Below, in pieces: positions 25,662-33,908 of a stretch of 41,651 bases of DNA. The DNA comes from Phycisphaerales bacterium. GTDB taxonomy: Bacteria > Planctomycetota > Phycisphaerae > WQYP01. The notes beneath the pieces are model-generated. The model was not told the origin of the DNA, made no database searches, and saw only the letters and a list, made by a program, of their open reading frames with translations. Positions within the stretch are counted from its first letter, which is position 1. Every line of letters begins with the position of its first letter. A program made the position numbers and the translations under genes. The DNA lies in assembly GCA_013044165.1 (NCBI GenBank), contig JABEVB010000114.1, positions 1-41,651 of the forward strand, in the 5' to 3' direction.

Positions 25662-27011
25662 ATGAAGTTGGCGGTACTTGGCTGCGGATATGTTGGTTTG
25701 GTGTCGGGTACGTGCTTGGCGGCATTGGGGCATCATGTTGTTGCCGTTGATGTTGACGCAAGCCGCGTTAAAAGTCTCTCGGAGGGCCATGTGCCCATTT
25801 ACGAACCCGGCCTGTCAGAACTCATTCAGGCCGAGGTAAAAAATGGCCGCCTGCGCTTTACCACCGATGCCGAATCAGCCATTAAAGACTCGCAAACTAT
25901 ATTTATTGCCGTGGGCACTCCGCCCAGCCCGGCTGGTGGTGCCGATCTAAGCATGCTCTTTGCCGCCGCTGAAACCGTCGCCAAAGCCGCCAACGGCCCC
26001 AAAACACTCGTGATTAAAAGCACGGTTCCGCCTGGCACCGGCTCAAAGGTTGTGGACCGCGTCAAAAACGCTCCGCACCGCATTGAAGTGGTCAACAATC
26101 CCGAGTTTTTACGCGAAGGCACCGCCATCCAGGACTTTATGCAGCCTGACCGCATTGTATTTGGCGCCAACACCAACGCCGGGTTAGATGTGCTGCGCGA
26201 AATCTATCAGCCCCTTATAGACCGCGGCTTCGCCATTTTTTCGATGAATCGCCAAAGTGCCGAACTTACCAAGTTTGCCGCTAACGCCATGCTGGCCATG
26301 CGCATCAGCTTTGTGAATGAACTCTCGCTTTTGGCGCAGTCCATGGGGGCCGATATCGAAAGCGTGCGCATCGGCATTGGCACCGATAAACGCATCGGCC
26401 CGGGCTTTTTGAAAGCCGGTGTAGGTTACGGCGGATCGTGCTTTCCCAAGGATGTCGCCGCGCTCGTGCATGAGCTTAAGCAAATTGGCGTTGAGCCATT
26501 TTTGTTCGCCGGCGTTGAAAAGGTAAACACCCGGCAAAAAGAATGGTTTGCCAAACGCGTTATCAATGCCGTCAAAGATGTGCCCAACGCTCAGGTGGCG
26601 GTATGGGGCCTCGCGTTTAAGTCTGACACCGACGACATGCGTGAAGCCCCCAGCATAGATATTATCAAGCAGTTAGCCGCGGCCGGCCTGAAAATTAAGG
26701 CCTACGACCCGCAGGGCACCGCCAACGCCAAAAAGTTGCTGCCGCCGCAGGTGCAGTATTGCGCCAGTGTCGCCGAATGTACAACCGGCGCTGATGCCGT
26801 CGCGATCATTACCGATTGGCCCGAGTTTATTACCCAGGACTGGGCCGCTATTGCCAAACTCATGCGCGGCAAGCATGTGTTTGATGGCCGCAACTGCCTC
26901 GCCAGCGGCAAGGTGGCCGCCGTCGGGCTGCATTATTACGCGGTCGGGCGGCCCGAAGTAACCGCCGGCGCTGGTCGCCAGGGCAGCATTGGCGTTGTGT
27001 CGGCCGGCTAA
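25662..27011 (+). CDS. ugd: UDP-glucose 6-dehydrogenase
   Basis: 449-residue NAD-dependent enzyme oxidising UDP-glucose to UDP-glucuronate, a precursor of exopolysaccharide and capsule. The N-terminal Rossmann motif is AVLGCGYVGLVSGTCLA; EPGLSELI, GTPPSP and STVPPGTG follow. The catalytic cysteine is C260 in YGGSCFPKD, and the C-terminal NAD/UDP-binding domain contains WGLAFKSDTDDMREAPS. Length and motif order are standard. AAAGGA precedes the ATG. GDP-mannose dehydrogenase is a relative, but the overall pattern fits Ugd/TuaD better. No glycosyltransferase genes adjoin it. Confidence 0.93.
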   Translation: MKLAVLGCGYVGLVSGTCLAALGHHVVAVDVDASRVKSLSEGHVPIYEPGLSELIQAEVKNGRLRFTTDAESAIKDSQTIFIAVGTPPSPAGGADLSMLFAAAETVAKAANGPKTLVIKSTVPPGTGSKVVDRVKNAPHRIEVVNNPEFLREGTAIQDFMQPDRIVFGANTNAGLDVLREIYQPLIDRGFAIFSMNRQSAELTKFAANAMLAMRISFVNELSLLAQSMGADIESVRIGIGTDKRIGPGFLKAGVGYGGSCFPKDVAALVHELKQIGVEPFLFAGVEKVNTRQKEWFAKRVINAVKDVPNAQVAVWGLAFKSDTDDMREAPSIDIIKQLAAAGLKIKAYDPQGTANAKKLLPPQVQYCASVAECTTGADAVAIITDWPEFITQDWAAIAKLMRGKHVFDGRNCLASGKVAAVGLHYYAVGRPEVTAGAGRQGSIGVVSAG

Positions 27012-27072
27012 ACGCAGTGTTTTGGCAACAGGCCCTGTTCGACTTGCACCGCGCGCAGCGGTGAAGGGCATC

Positions 27073-27098
27073 CTTTGTGGTGCAGGCTTCCAGCCTGC
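27073..27098 (-). repeat. REP-like hairpin motif, copy 2
   Basis: Reverse-complement copy, identical over 26 bases, of the hairpin motif at 1380-1405 (core GCAGGCTTCCAGCCTGC). It lies in the gap between the convergent ugd and vWA genes. Confidence 0.6.
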
Positions 27099-27174
27099 CG
27101 GTTGGCCCTCTTCCCGAACGGTATTGCACGCAGCCAAGATTGCCGCAGAATCAAACATCGTCAAACTACGAGCC

Positions 27175-27225
27175 ACGCGGTTAAGCCGCGTAATTCCACC
27201 CCGGCCAGCGCTGGCGTTGCCGGGG
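27175..27225. terminator. Paired hairpins between convergent genes
   Basis: Two stems in a row: ACGCGG-ttaag-CCGCGT (27175-27191) and CCCCGGC...GCCGGGG (27199-27225) with a 13-base loop that itself contains a short CAGCGCTG palindrome. They lie between the ends of ugd and the minus-strand vWA gene, where a bidirectional terminator is expected. No T-run is present. Confidence 0.4.
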
Positions 27226-27237
27226 CACACCCCTACA

Positions 27238-28380
27238 TCACGCAATGTACGTTTTGGCTTTGCGGCCCGTCAGGTAGCTTTCCATAATGCAGCTTGAGAG
27301 GTCTTCGCTGGCGCAGTAGAAAGCCGCACCCCGGCATAAACGCGTGAGTTGGTCCACAAACTCCACCCAGTCCATGCCCCAGTAATCTTCAATAAGGGCA
27401 AAGGTGGCCACCCGTATGCCCGCCCGCGAGCACATCAGCGCTTCGCGCAGGGTCGCCAATGCCGTGCGCTGACTTGGCGGGTACATCAGCCGAAGCGTGT
27501 CGCCTTCTACATGTGCGGTGGGCTGCCCGTCGGTAATAATGAACATCAGCTTCTGCTGCGCGGAGCGCCGCTGCAGCGCGGCGCGTGCCATTTGCATGCC
27601 CAATTGCAGGTTGGTGAAGTGTTGGTGCGTTTTGGCCGCCTGCGACAAAGGCACTTTGATGTCTATGCTGTACTCATGAGTAGTAACCGGCTTCGGCACA
27701 AGCAGCGGTACGTGCTCTTCGCGTACTGCCGTCGCCGTTGAGTAAAACCCCACAAAATCAACCGAGTCCTGCGGAAAGCGCTGCTTAACCAATGCGCTTA
27801 GCGCCATGGCAACTTTTTTGGCGGCCAAAAAACGTCCATGGCGCATCATGCTGCCCGACATATCTATAAGAATGCACAAGGCGCAGTTGGTGGTTTGTTC
27901 CACCAGGTGCAGTTCAAGATCATCCTGATTAAATTCAATCGGTGTGCCGCCCGGTTTGCCTCCAGCCGCCCGCCGCTGCAGTGCGTTGCGCAGCGACTGG
28001 TGCAAGTCTATTTCTGATACCGGATCGCCAAAGCTGTAGGGGCGGGTGCCTTCAAGCCGGTCGGCCCCGGCTCCCGCCTGACGCGTGGCATGGCCTTCGC
28101 GCGTGCCCCGCGGCAACTGCGCAAAAATCTCCATCAAGGCTTTGTTTTGCATTGCCGAAATAGCCCGCGGCGTAAGGCGCGTTCGTCCGCCCACCTTTTC
28201 CAGCATGCCCTGTTTGAACAATTCTTCCAGCAGCTTGGGGTCTACGGGTTGATACTTATCGAGGGCTTCAAGGCCCTTTTCGCCAAAGCTGAGAATGAAC
28301 TCCAAAAAGTCGTCGCTGGCAAAAAGCGAATCCGGCGTGGGGAACTCCTGCCCATCAAACTCGCCATAGTAATGTCGCAT
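27238..28380 (-). CDS. Soluble vWA-domain protein with intact MIDAS
   Basis: 380-residue protein without signal or membrane segment. Residues 1-150 are a charged helical region (LFKQGMLEKVGGRTRLTPRA; RPYSFGDPVSEIDLHQSL). Residues about 165-370 are a vWA domain with an intact metal site D173-M-S175-G-S177 and D284 in IITDGQP. This build resembles vWA proteins that partner MoxR- or BchI-like AAA+ ATPases as metal-dependent adaptors, and PYSFGDPVSEIDL is common in such partners. No AAA+ gene is in the window, so the partner is unknown. It differs in build from the two TonB-like vWA proteins and is not their paralogue in layout. Confidence 0.8.
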   Translation of the reverse strand: MRHYYGEFDGQEFPTPDSLFASDDFLEFILSFGEKGLEALDKYQPVDPKLLEELFKQGMLEKVGGRTRLTPRAISAMQNKALMEIFAQLPRGTREGHATRQAGAGADRLEGTRPYSFGDPVSEIDLHQSLRNALQRRAAGGKPGGTPIEFNQDDLELHLVEQTTNCALCILIDMSGSMMRHGRFLAAKKVAMALSALVKQRFPQDSVDFVGFYSTATAVREEHVPLLVPKPVTTHEYSIDIKVPLSQAAKTHQHFTNLQLGMQMARAALQRRSAQQKLMFIITDGQPTAHVEGDTLRLMYPPSQRTALATLREALMCSRAGIRVATFALIEDYWGMDWVEFVDQLTRLCRGAAFYCASEDLSSCIMESYLTGRKAKTYIA

Positions 28381-28616
28381 AATCCAATGCCCTGTTTAGC
28401 GCCCTGTTTAATGCCAGCAAGCCTCTCGCGTTCACTTCCCGCATGATACGTAATGATCGCAGCAGAAAGCAAACCGCGCGACAAAAGCCGGCCGCGCGCC
28501 GCCCACCGCCCGCCTTCGTCAACGCGGCCTAGCCCACCACCGCTCAATTGCCCGCCCATGGAGCACGGGCTATCATCCTGCTTGGCGTAGGTGCCTTTTG
28601 TCTTCAAGGAGTTTGC

Positions 28617-30185
28617 ATGGCCAAAGCGCGTAAAGCAGCGGATGCCGGCGGGGCCGGGCTTCTCGGTTTTGAAGCCACACTTTGGGCTGCCGCGGATAAA
28701 CTCCGCGGCCATATGGACTCTGGCGAATACAAGCACGTGGTGCTGGGGCTGCTTTTTCTTAAGTACATCTCCGACTCCTTTCAGGAACATCACAACGTTT
28801 TGCAGGCCGAGCCAAATGCCGACCCGGAAGATCGCGACGAGTACACCGCCAAAAATGTGTTTTGGGTGCCAAAATCCGCCCGTTGGGCGGTCTTGCAGGC
28901 CGCCGCCAAACAGGCCGATATCGGCCGGCTCATTGATGATGCCATGATCGCCATTGAAAAAGAAAACACCAGCCTCAAAGGCGTGTTACCCAAAGACTAT
29001 GCCCGCCCGGCACTCGATAAGGCCCGCCTGGGTGAGTTGATTGATCTGCTCTCCGGCATCGGCCTCGGCGATGCCGCCAGCCGCTCCAAGGACCTCCTCG
29101 GCCGGGTGTATGAATATTTTCTCGGGCGCTTTGCCTCGGCTGAAGGCAAGGGCGGTGGCGAATTTTATACCCCCGCCTCGGTCGTCAAACTCCTTACCGA
29201 AATGATTGAGCCTTACCATGGGCGCATCTTCGACCCGTGCTGCGGCTCCGGCGGCATGTTTGTGCAGTCAGAAAAGTTTGTACTCGCCCATGGCGGACGT
29301 ATTGGCGATATTGCCGTCTACGGGCAGGAATCAAACCCCACCACCTGGCGCATGGCCAAAATGAACCTCGCGATCCGCGGCATTGATGCCGACCTTGGAG
29401 CGCATCATGCCGACTCATTCCATCAGGACCTTCACAAGGACCTCAAGGCCGATTTTATTCTGGCCAACCCACCATTCAACATGAGTGACTGGGGAGCCGA
29501 GCGCGTTAAATCCGACCCTCGCTGGAAATTTGGCTCGCCACCCAATGGCAACGCCAATTATGCGTGGATCCAGCATTTTATTTATCATCTCGCGCCCCAA
29601 GGCATTGCCGGCTTTGTCATGGCCAACGGCTCAATGAGTTCCAACTCGTCCGGCGAAGGTGACATCCGCAAGGCAATTATCGAGGCCGATCTCGTTGATT
29701 GTATGATCGCATTGCCGGGGCAGCTTTTTTACACCACGCAGATTCCGGTCTGTTTGTGGTTTTTGACGCGAACAAAAAGCAACGGCAAGTTTCGCGCCCG
29801 GAAAGATGAAACTCTTTTTATTGATGCCCGCAAGCTCGGCACCATGATTGACCGCACACATCTTGAACTTACCGATGCTGATGTCGCTAAAATCGCCAAC
29901 ACCTATCATGCCTGGCGCGGCGAGAAGTCCGCCGGTAAATATGCGGACATCGCCGGCTTCTGCAAATCAGCCGATAAAAAAGAAATGGCCTCCCATGGCT
30001 ATGTCCTGACACCGGGCCGCTATGTTGGCGCTGCGGATGTAGAGGATGATGGCGAGCCATTCGACCAGAAAATGCGCCGGCTGACTGCCACGCTGGCGGA
30101 ACAATTCGCCGAATCATCCAAGTTGGAGAAAGAAATTTGCAAGAACCTCAAAGATCTGGGCTTCCCGCTGGAGGCCAAGCCATGA
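28617..30185 (+). CDS. hsdM: Type I restriction-modification methyltransferase subunit HsdM
   Basis: 522-residue N6-adenine methyltransferase subunit, which with HsdS methylates the recognition site. The N-terminal helical domain ([20 protein letters not shown]) is followed by the SAM motif [11 protein letters not shown] (from D206) and the catalytic NPPF (284-287, in [10 protein letters not shown]). The length is normal. The ATG at 28617 was chosen for AAGGAG just upstream; the open frame extends 23 codons further without support. It is divergent from the vWA gene. Its stop codon overlaps the start of the inserted rayT gene (ATGA at 30182). Confidence 0.96.
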   Translation: MAKARKAADAGGAGLLGFEATLWAAADKLRGHMDSGEYKHVVLGLLFLKYISDSFQEHHNVLQAEPNADPEDRDEYTAKNVFWVPKSARWAVLQAAAKQADIGRLIDDAMIAIEKENTSLKGVLPKDYARPALDKARLGELIDLLSGIGLGDAASRSKDLLGRVYEYFLGRFASAEGKGGGEFYTPASVVKLLTEMIEPYHGRIFDPCCGSGGMFVQSEKFVLAHGGRIGDIAVYGQESNPTTWRMAKMNLAIRGIDADLGAHHADSFHQDLHKDLKADFILANPPFNMSDWGAERVKSDPRWKFGSPPNGNANYAWIQHFIYHLAPQGIAGFVMANGSMSSNSSGEGDIRKAIIEADLVDCMIALPGQLFYTTQIPVCLWFLTRTKSNGKFRARKDETLFIDARKLGTMIDRTHLELTDADVAKIANTYHAWRGEKSAGKYADIAGFCKSADKKEMASHGYVLTPGRYVGAADVEDDGEPFDQKMRRLTATLAEQFAESSKLEKEICKNLKDLGFPLEAKP

Positions 30186-31162
30186 CCCTGGGAGCGCGGG
30201 TGTCCCCACCCGCAAATACGGGAGTGAACGTGTCCTCACCCGCAAATACGAAAGCGAATGTGTCCCCACCCGCAACCCCGGGAGCGCGGACGTCCTCGTC
30301 CGCACCCAAAATAACCCATCATCAATTTGCGGCCAAGGACAGCCGCGCTCCCATAAAAGAAGACACTGCCAAAGCTAGTGCGAAGGACGTCCCCAAAGGA
30401 TGGCACTCCCGTGGCTATTTACCCCATTTTGACGATCAATCCAAAACACAGATGATCACCTACCGCCTCGCCGACTCCTTACCGCAGACAGTTCTCCAGC
30501 GCCTGGCAAGCGAACTCAACAATGCCGAAGGCGATGCCGCCTATCGCCAACGCATCGAAGAACATCTTGATCGCGGCTATGGTTCGTGCTGCCTCAAGCA
30601 GACCGATATCGCCAGGATCGTAGTTCGCTCGTGGCTCGAATTTGACACCGTGCGCTACAATCTTTTGGAATGGGTTGTTATGCCCAACCATGTCCATATT
30701 CTTTTGACGCAGCGCGAGGGCTTTGCATTGGCCGAGATCGTAAAGGGCTTCAAAAGTTTTACCGCCCGTGAAATCAATCGCAAGCTCGGCCGTAAGGGCC
30801 AGCTCTGGCAGGAAGATTATTGGGATCGCTACATCCGCAGCGAGCGGCACCTCGACGCAGCCGTCGCGTACATCCACCAAAATCCCGTCAAGGCCGGGCT
30901 AGTTGCAAATGCCACCGACTGGCCCTGGAGTTCCCTAGGAGCGCAAACGTCATTGGGAGCGCGGGTGTCCCCACCCGCAAACCTGGGAATGGGAGCGAGG
31001 GTGTCCTCACCCGCCAATACGGAAATGGAAGCGCCACCCCAGCCCGCCATTACAATGGCGCAAATATCCTCACCTGCAAAAAATAATGAAGCAGCCAAAT
31101 TAAATGCGGGTGGGGACACCCGCGCTCCCATTACCAACATCCAGCCGGAGCACCGCCAATGA
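30182..31162 (+). CDS. REP-associated tyrosine transposase (RayT, IS200-like Y1)
   Basis: 326-residue protein whose central part is a Y1 HUH transposase: RGYLPHFD near residue 75, HUH motif H170-V-H172 in [20 protein letters not shown], and the probable catalytic Tyr Y230 in [14 protein letters not shown]. RayT enzymes nick and join REP palindromes. It starts inside the hsdM stop (ATGA) and ends inside the start of the next frame (ATGA). Its first 60 and last 80 residues are largely translated REP sequence (repeating [10 protein letters not shown]; reverse AGGDTRAPI), which makes it longer than usual. Whether the tails are tolerated or trimmed is unknown. It sits within a type I R-M operon. 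Confidence 0.88.
   Translation: MTLGARVSPPANTGVNVSSPANTKANVSPPATPGARTSSSAPKITHHQFAAKDSRAPIKEDTAKASAKDVPKGWHSRGYLPHFDDQSKTQMITYRLADSLPQTVLQRLASELNNAEGDAAYRQRIEEHLDRGYGSCCLKQTDIARIVVRSWLEFDTVRYNLLEWVVMPNHVHILLTQREGFALAEIVKGFKSFTAREINRKLGRKGQLWQEDYWDRYIRSERHLDAAVAYIHQNPVKAGLVANATDWPWSSLGAQTSLGARVSPPANLGMGARVSSPANTEMEAPPQPAITMAQISSPAKNNEAAKLNAGGDTRAPITNIQPEHRQ
30190..30352 (+). repeat. REP array A: four in-frame 30-bp units plus one inverted unit
   Basis: Four REP copies start at 30190, 30220, 30250 and 30280, exactly 30 bases apart. Each is 24 bases (GGGAGCGCGG...CACCCGC type, able to form a hairpin) plus a 6-base spacer. An inverted copy (…AGCCGCGCTCCC) lies at 30329-30352. Because the period is a multiple of three and no stops occur, the units are read as [10 protein letters not shown]-like decapeptides at the RayT N-terminus. 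Confidence 0.85.
30955..31129 (+). repeat. REP array B after the rayT core
   Basis: Two forward REP copies (30955-30978 and 30991-31014), a degenerate piece near 31062-31077 and an inverted copy (31106-31129). They encode the C-terminal tail of the RayT frame. Forward and inverted units together make a BIME-like cassette. Confidence 0.8.
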
Positions 31163-31476
31163 AACGCGACCTCGACCTTATCCGAAAACTACTCCAAAAA
31201 TGCGAAGAAGCGGAGCATGGCTTTGCGCCACGTGCAATCACAGTCGAAGGCTACACCGACGACCAAATTGGATTCCAATTGGGATCGCAAACGTCGCCGT
31301 TCGCCACATTGGGAGCGCGGGTGTCCCCACCCGCAAAGACCCCCTCGCCAATCCCCCCACGCGCAAAGAGCACGCAGTCGCCACCGCTCGCAGAAAATAA
31401 TGAAGCTGCCAAACTAAATGCGGGTGAGGACACCCGCGCTCCCATAACCAATACGCAATCGGAGCACCTCCAATGA
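31159..31476 (+). pseudogene. Truncated DUF2513 gene fused to a REP cassette
   Basis: The first 39 residues ([20 protein letters not shown], then GFAPRAITVEGYTDDQIGF) nearly repeat the start of the intact DUF2513 gene that follows. The sequence then runs into REP-derived residues (GARVSPPAK ... GEDTRAPI) instead of the rest of the domain. It is a partial duplicate truncated by a REP cassette. It overlaps rayT upstream and the intact gene downstream, each by ATGA, so it may still be translated as a coupling element. Confidence 0.75.
31311..31443 (+). repeat. 133-bp REP cassette, copy 1
   Basis: A forward REP (31311-31334) and an inverted REP (31420-31443) flank about 85 bases of low-G spacer. 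The whole unit recurs at 31897-32029 with about eight mismatches and no length change. It forms the 3' part of the truncated DUF2513 frame. Confidence 0.85.
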
Positions 31477-31847
31477 AACGCGATCTCGACCTCATCCGAA
31501 AAATACTCCAAATATGCGAAGAAGCCGAGTATGGCTTTGCGCCACATGCAATCACGGTCGAAGGATACACCGACGACCAAATCGGATTTCATATTTACCT
31601 TGCCGGACAAGCCGGGTTGATGCTGACAGAGGACGTTACCGCGATTGGAGAACGTTCACCGGCAGCGAGCCCAGTATCGCTCACCTGGCAGGGGTACGAG
31701 TTTCTTGAAGCAAGCCGCGACGATGGAATCTGGTCGAAGGCCAAACGAGCCGCAAATGCTTCAGGCGGACTGGCGTTTGACGTAGTAAAATCAGTCTTAA
31801 TCACGCTGACTACCGTAGCCGCAAAAAAAGCATTGGGGCTTGGATGA
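31473..31847 (+). CDS. DUF2513 domain protein
   Basis: 124-residue protein with the DUF2513 pattern: [19 protein letters not shown] at the start, VEGYTDDQIGFHIYLAGQAGLM in the middle, LTWQGYEFLEASRDDGIWSKAK, and a helical tail. The fold looks like a winged helix and the family is often found on mobile or phage DNA; the function is not known. Placed inside a type I R-M operon, it may be cargo or an accessory regulator. It overlaps its truncated duplicate upstream and the REP linker ORF downstream by ATGA at both ends. Confidence 0.75.
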   Translation: MKRDLDLIRKILQICEEAEYGFAPHAITVEGYTDDQIGFHIYLAGQAGLMLTEDVTAIGERSPAASPVSLTWQGYEFLEASRDDGIWSKAKRAANASGGLAFDVVKSVLITLTTVAAKKALGLG

Positions 31848-32053
31848 GACAAAAACCGCGTACAACAAACTTGCGACATTCCCCGTCCGCCACCCTGGGA
31901 GCGCGGGTGTCCCCACCCGCAAAGACCCCCTCGTCAATCCCCCCACGCGCAAAGAGCACGCAATCGCCACCGCTCGCAACGAATATTGAAGCGGCCAAAC
32001 TAAATGCGGATGAGGACACCCGCGCTCCCGGTGATAAGGATTGCAAGCAATGA
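31844..32053 (+). CDS. REP-derived linker ORF between DUF2513 and hsdS
   Basis: 69 codons, almost all translated REP cassette (GARVSPPAK ... DEDTRAPG). It begins within the DUF2513 stop codon (ATGA at 31844) and ends within the hsdS start (ATGA at 32050). It has no recognisable domain. It may be a by-product of the cassette or may carry ribosomes through to hsdS; a separate ribosome-binding site for hsdS (AAGGA at 32036-32040) lies inside it. Confidence 0.4.
   Translation: MRQKPRTTNLRHSPSATLGARVSPPAKTPSSIPPRAKSTQSPPLATNIEAAKLNADEDTRAPGDKDCKQ
31897..32029 (+). repeat. 133-bp REP cassette, copy 2
   Basis: Near-duplicate of 31311-31443 with the same 133-base length and about 94 percent identity by eye. 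A forward REP is at 31897-31920 and an inverted REP at 32006-32029. It directly precedes hsdS. Confidence 0.85.
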
Positions 32054-33255
32054 CGAACAAATGGCGACAGTGCTGTTGGGGTGATATCGCCGTCTTGGAA
32101 TACGGCAAAGCTTTGCGCGGTTACGAAAATAGTGCTGGGAGAATTCCTGTCTTTGGCACGAACGGCAGGATCGGGAGTCACGATCAAGCACTAACCCGTT
32201 CATCGGGGGTCATAATCGGCCGTAAAGGGGCGTACCGCGGGGTCCATTACTGTGGCGAGCCATTTTTTGTCATCGATACCGCTTTCTATTTGCGCCCTAA
32301 GTGCGATCTCGATATGCGCTGGGCGTATTACCAATTGAAAACGCAAGATATCAATGCCATGGACAGCGGTTCTGCAATACCTTCAACCAGCCGTGGAAGC
32401 TTCTACGCCCTAAATTTACGCCTCCCACCCCTCCCAATCCAAAAGCGCATCGCCCATATCCTCGGCACCCTCGACGACAAAATCGAACTCAACCGTCGCA
32501 TGAATGAAACTCTCGAAGCCATGGCCCGGGCCATATTTAAGTCGTGGTTTGTTGACTTCGACCCGGTGCACGCCAAAGCCGCCGGTCGTGACACAGGGCT
32601 GCCAAAACATATTGCCGATCTATTTCCATCCGAATTCCAAAGGTCTGAGCTAGGGCTGATCCCGAAGGGATGGAGGGTGGGGAAATTTCCGGACCAAATA
32701 GATTTTCTTGAGGGGCCAGGATTGCGCAATTGGCAATACCGGGAAACGGGAGTTAAATTCCTTAACATTAGGTGTATAGCGGATGGCGACCTCGACATGC
32801 CAAGGGCTAATTCGATCAGTGAGACCGAATTTGTGAGCAGGTACTCCCATTTCGCCTTATCTGAGGACGATATCGTTATTTCAACGTCCGGAACGCTCGG
32901 TCGGCTAGCCATCGTCCGGCAGGATCACCTTCCGGCAATGTTAAATACGTCAATCATCCGTATGCGAGGGCGTGGGTCCCTTGCATTGGGGTACCTATGG
33001 AACTTCCTGCAGTCAGCGTATTTTCTGGAAGAGATGTTCGCCGCCGCATGCGGGAGCGTACAATTAAATTTCGGGCCGACGCACCTGAACAGCATAAAAC
33101 TCGTAATGCCCCCGGGCCATCTGGTCGAGAGCTTCGAACAAACAGCCCAGCCGATTATTAGACAATCGCTTCGCAACCGCCGCGTCATCCATGCTGTTGG
33201 GGCATACCGCGACGCCATTCTCCCCAAGCTCTTATCTGGCGAACTCGCTGTTTAG
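32050..33255 (+). CDS. hsdS: Type I restriction-modification specificity subunit HsdS
   Basis: 401-residue DNA-recognition subunit with two target-recognition domains. TRD1 spans about residues 1-120 and ends in LRLPPLPIQKRIAHIL; the first spacer helix DDKIELNRRMNETLEAMARA follows. TRD2 starts at ELGLIPKGWRVGKFPDQIDF and ends in MPPGHLVESFEQTAQPI, with the second helical spacer to the C-terminus. FKSWFVDFDPVHAKAAG is a common HsdS mark. The recognition sequence cannot be read from the protein. AAGGA lies nine bases before the ATG. It is separated from hsdM by about 1.9 kb of inserted cargo. Confidence 0.95.
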   Translation: MTNKWRQCCWGDIAVLEYGKALRGYENSAGRIPVFGTNGRIGSHDQALTRSSGVIIGRKGAYRGVHYCGEPFFVIDTAFYLRPKCDLDMRWAYYQLKTQDINAMDSGSAIPSTSRGSFYALNLRLPPLPIQKRIAHILGTLDDKIELNRRMNETLEAMARAIFKSWFVDFDPVHAKAAGRDTGLPKHIADLFPSEFQRSELGLIPKGWRVGKFPDQIDFLEGPGLRNWQYRETGVKFLNIRCIADGDLDMPRANSISETEFVSRYSHFALSEDDIVISTSGTLGRLAIVRQDHLPAMLNTSIIRMRGRGSLALGYLWNFLQSAYFLEEMFAAACGSVQLNFGPTHLNSIKLVMPPGHLVESFEQTAQPIIRQSLRNRRVIHAVGAYRDAILPKLLSGELAV

Positions 33256-33286
33256 AAATGGAACAAGCAATTTCGGAGGCGATGTA

Positions 33287-33808
33287 ATGTTGACCAATCT
33301 TATCCCGGTAATTATCGGCGGGATATTGGCAATAGCCGGTGGCGTCTTTGCGCAAATTTACCAGCATCGTAAAAGCACTCAGACTATTAAACATGCTTTG
33401 CTTGCCGAAATTGCAGCAACGTTGAAAATTATAGAAGCCCGAGAGTATATTCTACGCATCGAACGCCGAATCGGCGCGGGCAAGCCATTCGATGAATCCT
33501 TCTTCTTCACGATAGGCATGCGGGAGAAATATTTTTTAGTCTACGAAAACAATGCCGATAAGCTCGGCTACTTAAAGCCTGAATTAGCCCATGACATCGC
33601 CACTTTTTATGCACTGATCTTCTCAGTTATTGAGGATGTGAAAGAACCGCCGCCCGGCCAAAGCCCCCGCAATCGTTCCGTACCGGAATGGGAGCAGACG
33701 CTAAAACTCGCCAAAGAAGCCATCGCCATAGGCGAAATAATCGCGGGAGCGCGGGTGTCCTCACCCGCCCTTATGGGAGCGCGGACGTCCTCGTCCGCAA
33801 CAAAATAG
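33287..33808 (+). CDS. Small membrane protein within the hsd operon, function unknown
   Basis: 173 residues: an N-terminal membrane helix (about 4-25, LIPVIIGGILAIAGGVFAQIY), a basic stretch, then a mostly helical cytoplasmic part with YENNADKLGYL and LAHDIATFYALIF. This resembles widespread uncharacterised one-helix proteins, but I cannot name a family. Its last 20 or so residues ([20 protein letters not shown]) are translated REP sequence, so its original end was replaced. GGAGG lies upstream of the ATG. The position between hsdS and hsdR suggests cargo or an accessory defence role; this is inference. Confidence 0.7.
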   Translation: MLTNLIPVIIGGILAIAGGVFAQIYQHRKSTQTIKHALLAEIAATLKIIEAREYILRIERRIGAGKPFDESFFFTIGMREKYFLVYENNADKLGYLKPELAHDIATFYALIFSVIEDVKEPPPGQSPRNRSVPEWEQTLKLAKEAIAIGEIIAGARVSSPALMGARTSSSATK

Positions 33809-33846
33809 CCCGCCATCCACTTGCGGCTGAGGACAGCCGCGCTCCC
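33745..33846 (+). repeat. REP array E before hsdR
   Basis: Two forward REP copies start at 33745 and 33775, again exactly 30 bases apart. An inverted copy lies at 33823-33846. The forward pair encodes the C-terminal tail of the small membrane protein; the inverted one is in the gap before hsdR. Confidence 0.85.
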
Positions 33847-33908
33847 ATGGCTCCCACGGCTCCCAGCACTCACTGGCCAACAATGCCAAAGCACGGTAAC
33901 TTGTCCGC

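Noticed and set aside
27238-28380. Membership of the soluble vWA protein in the TonB-like vWA system
   Set aside because: It has no membrane helix or S-x3-H motif, a different N-terminal domain, and lies about 16 kb away.
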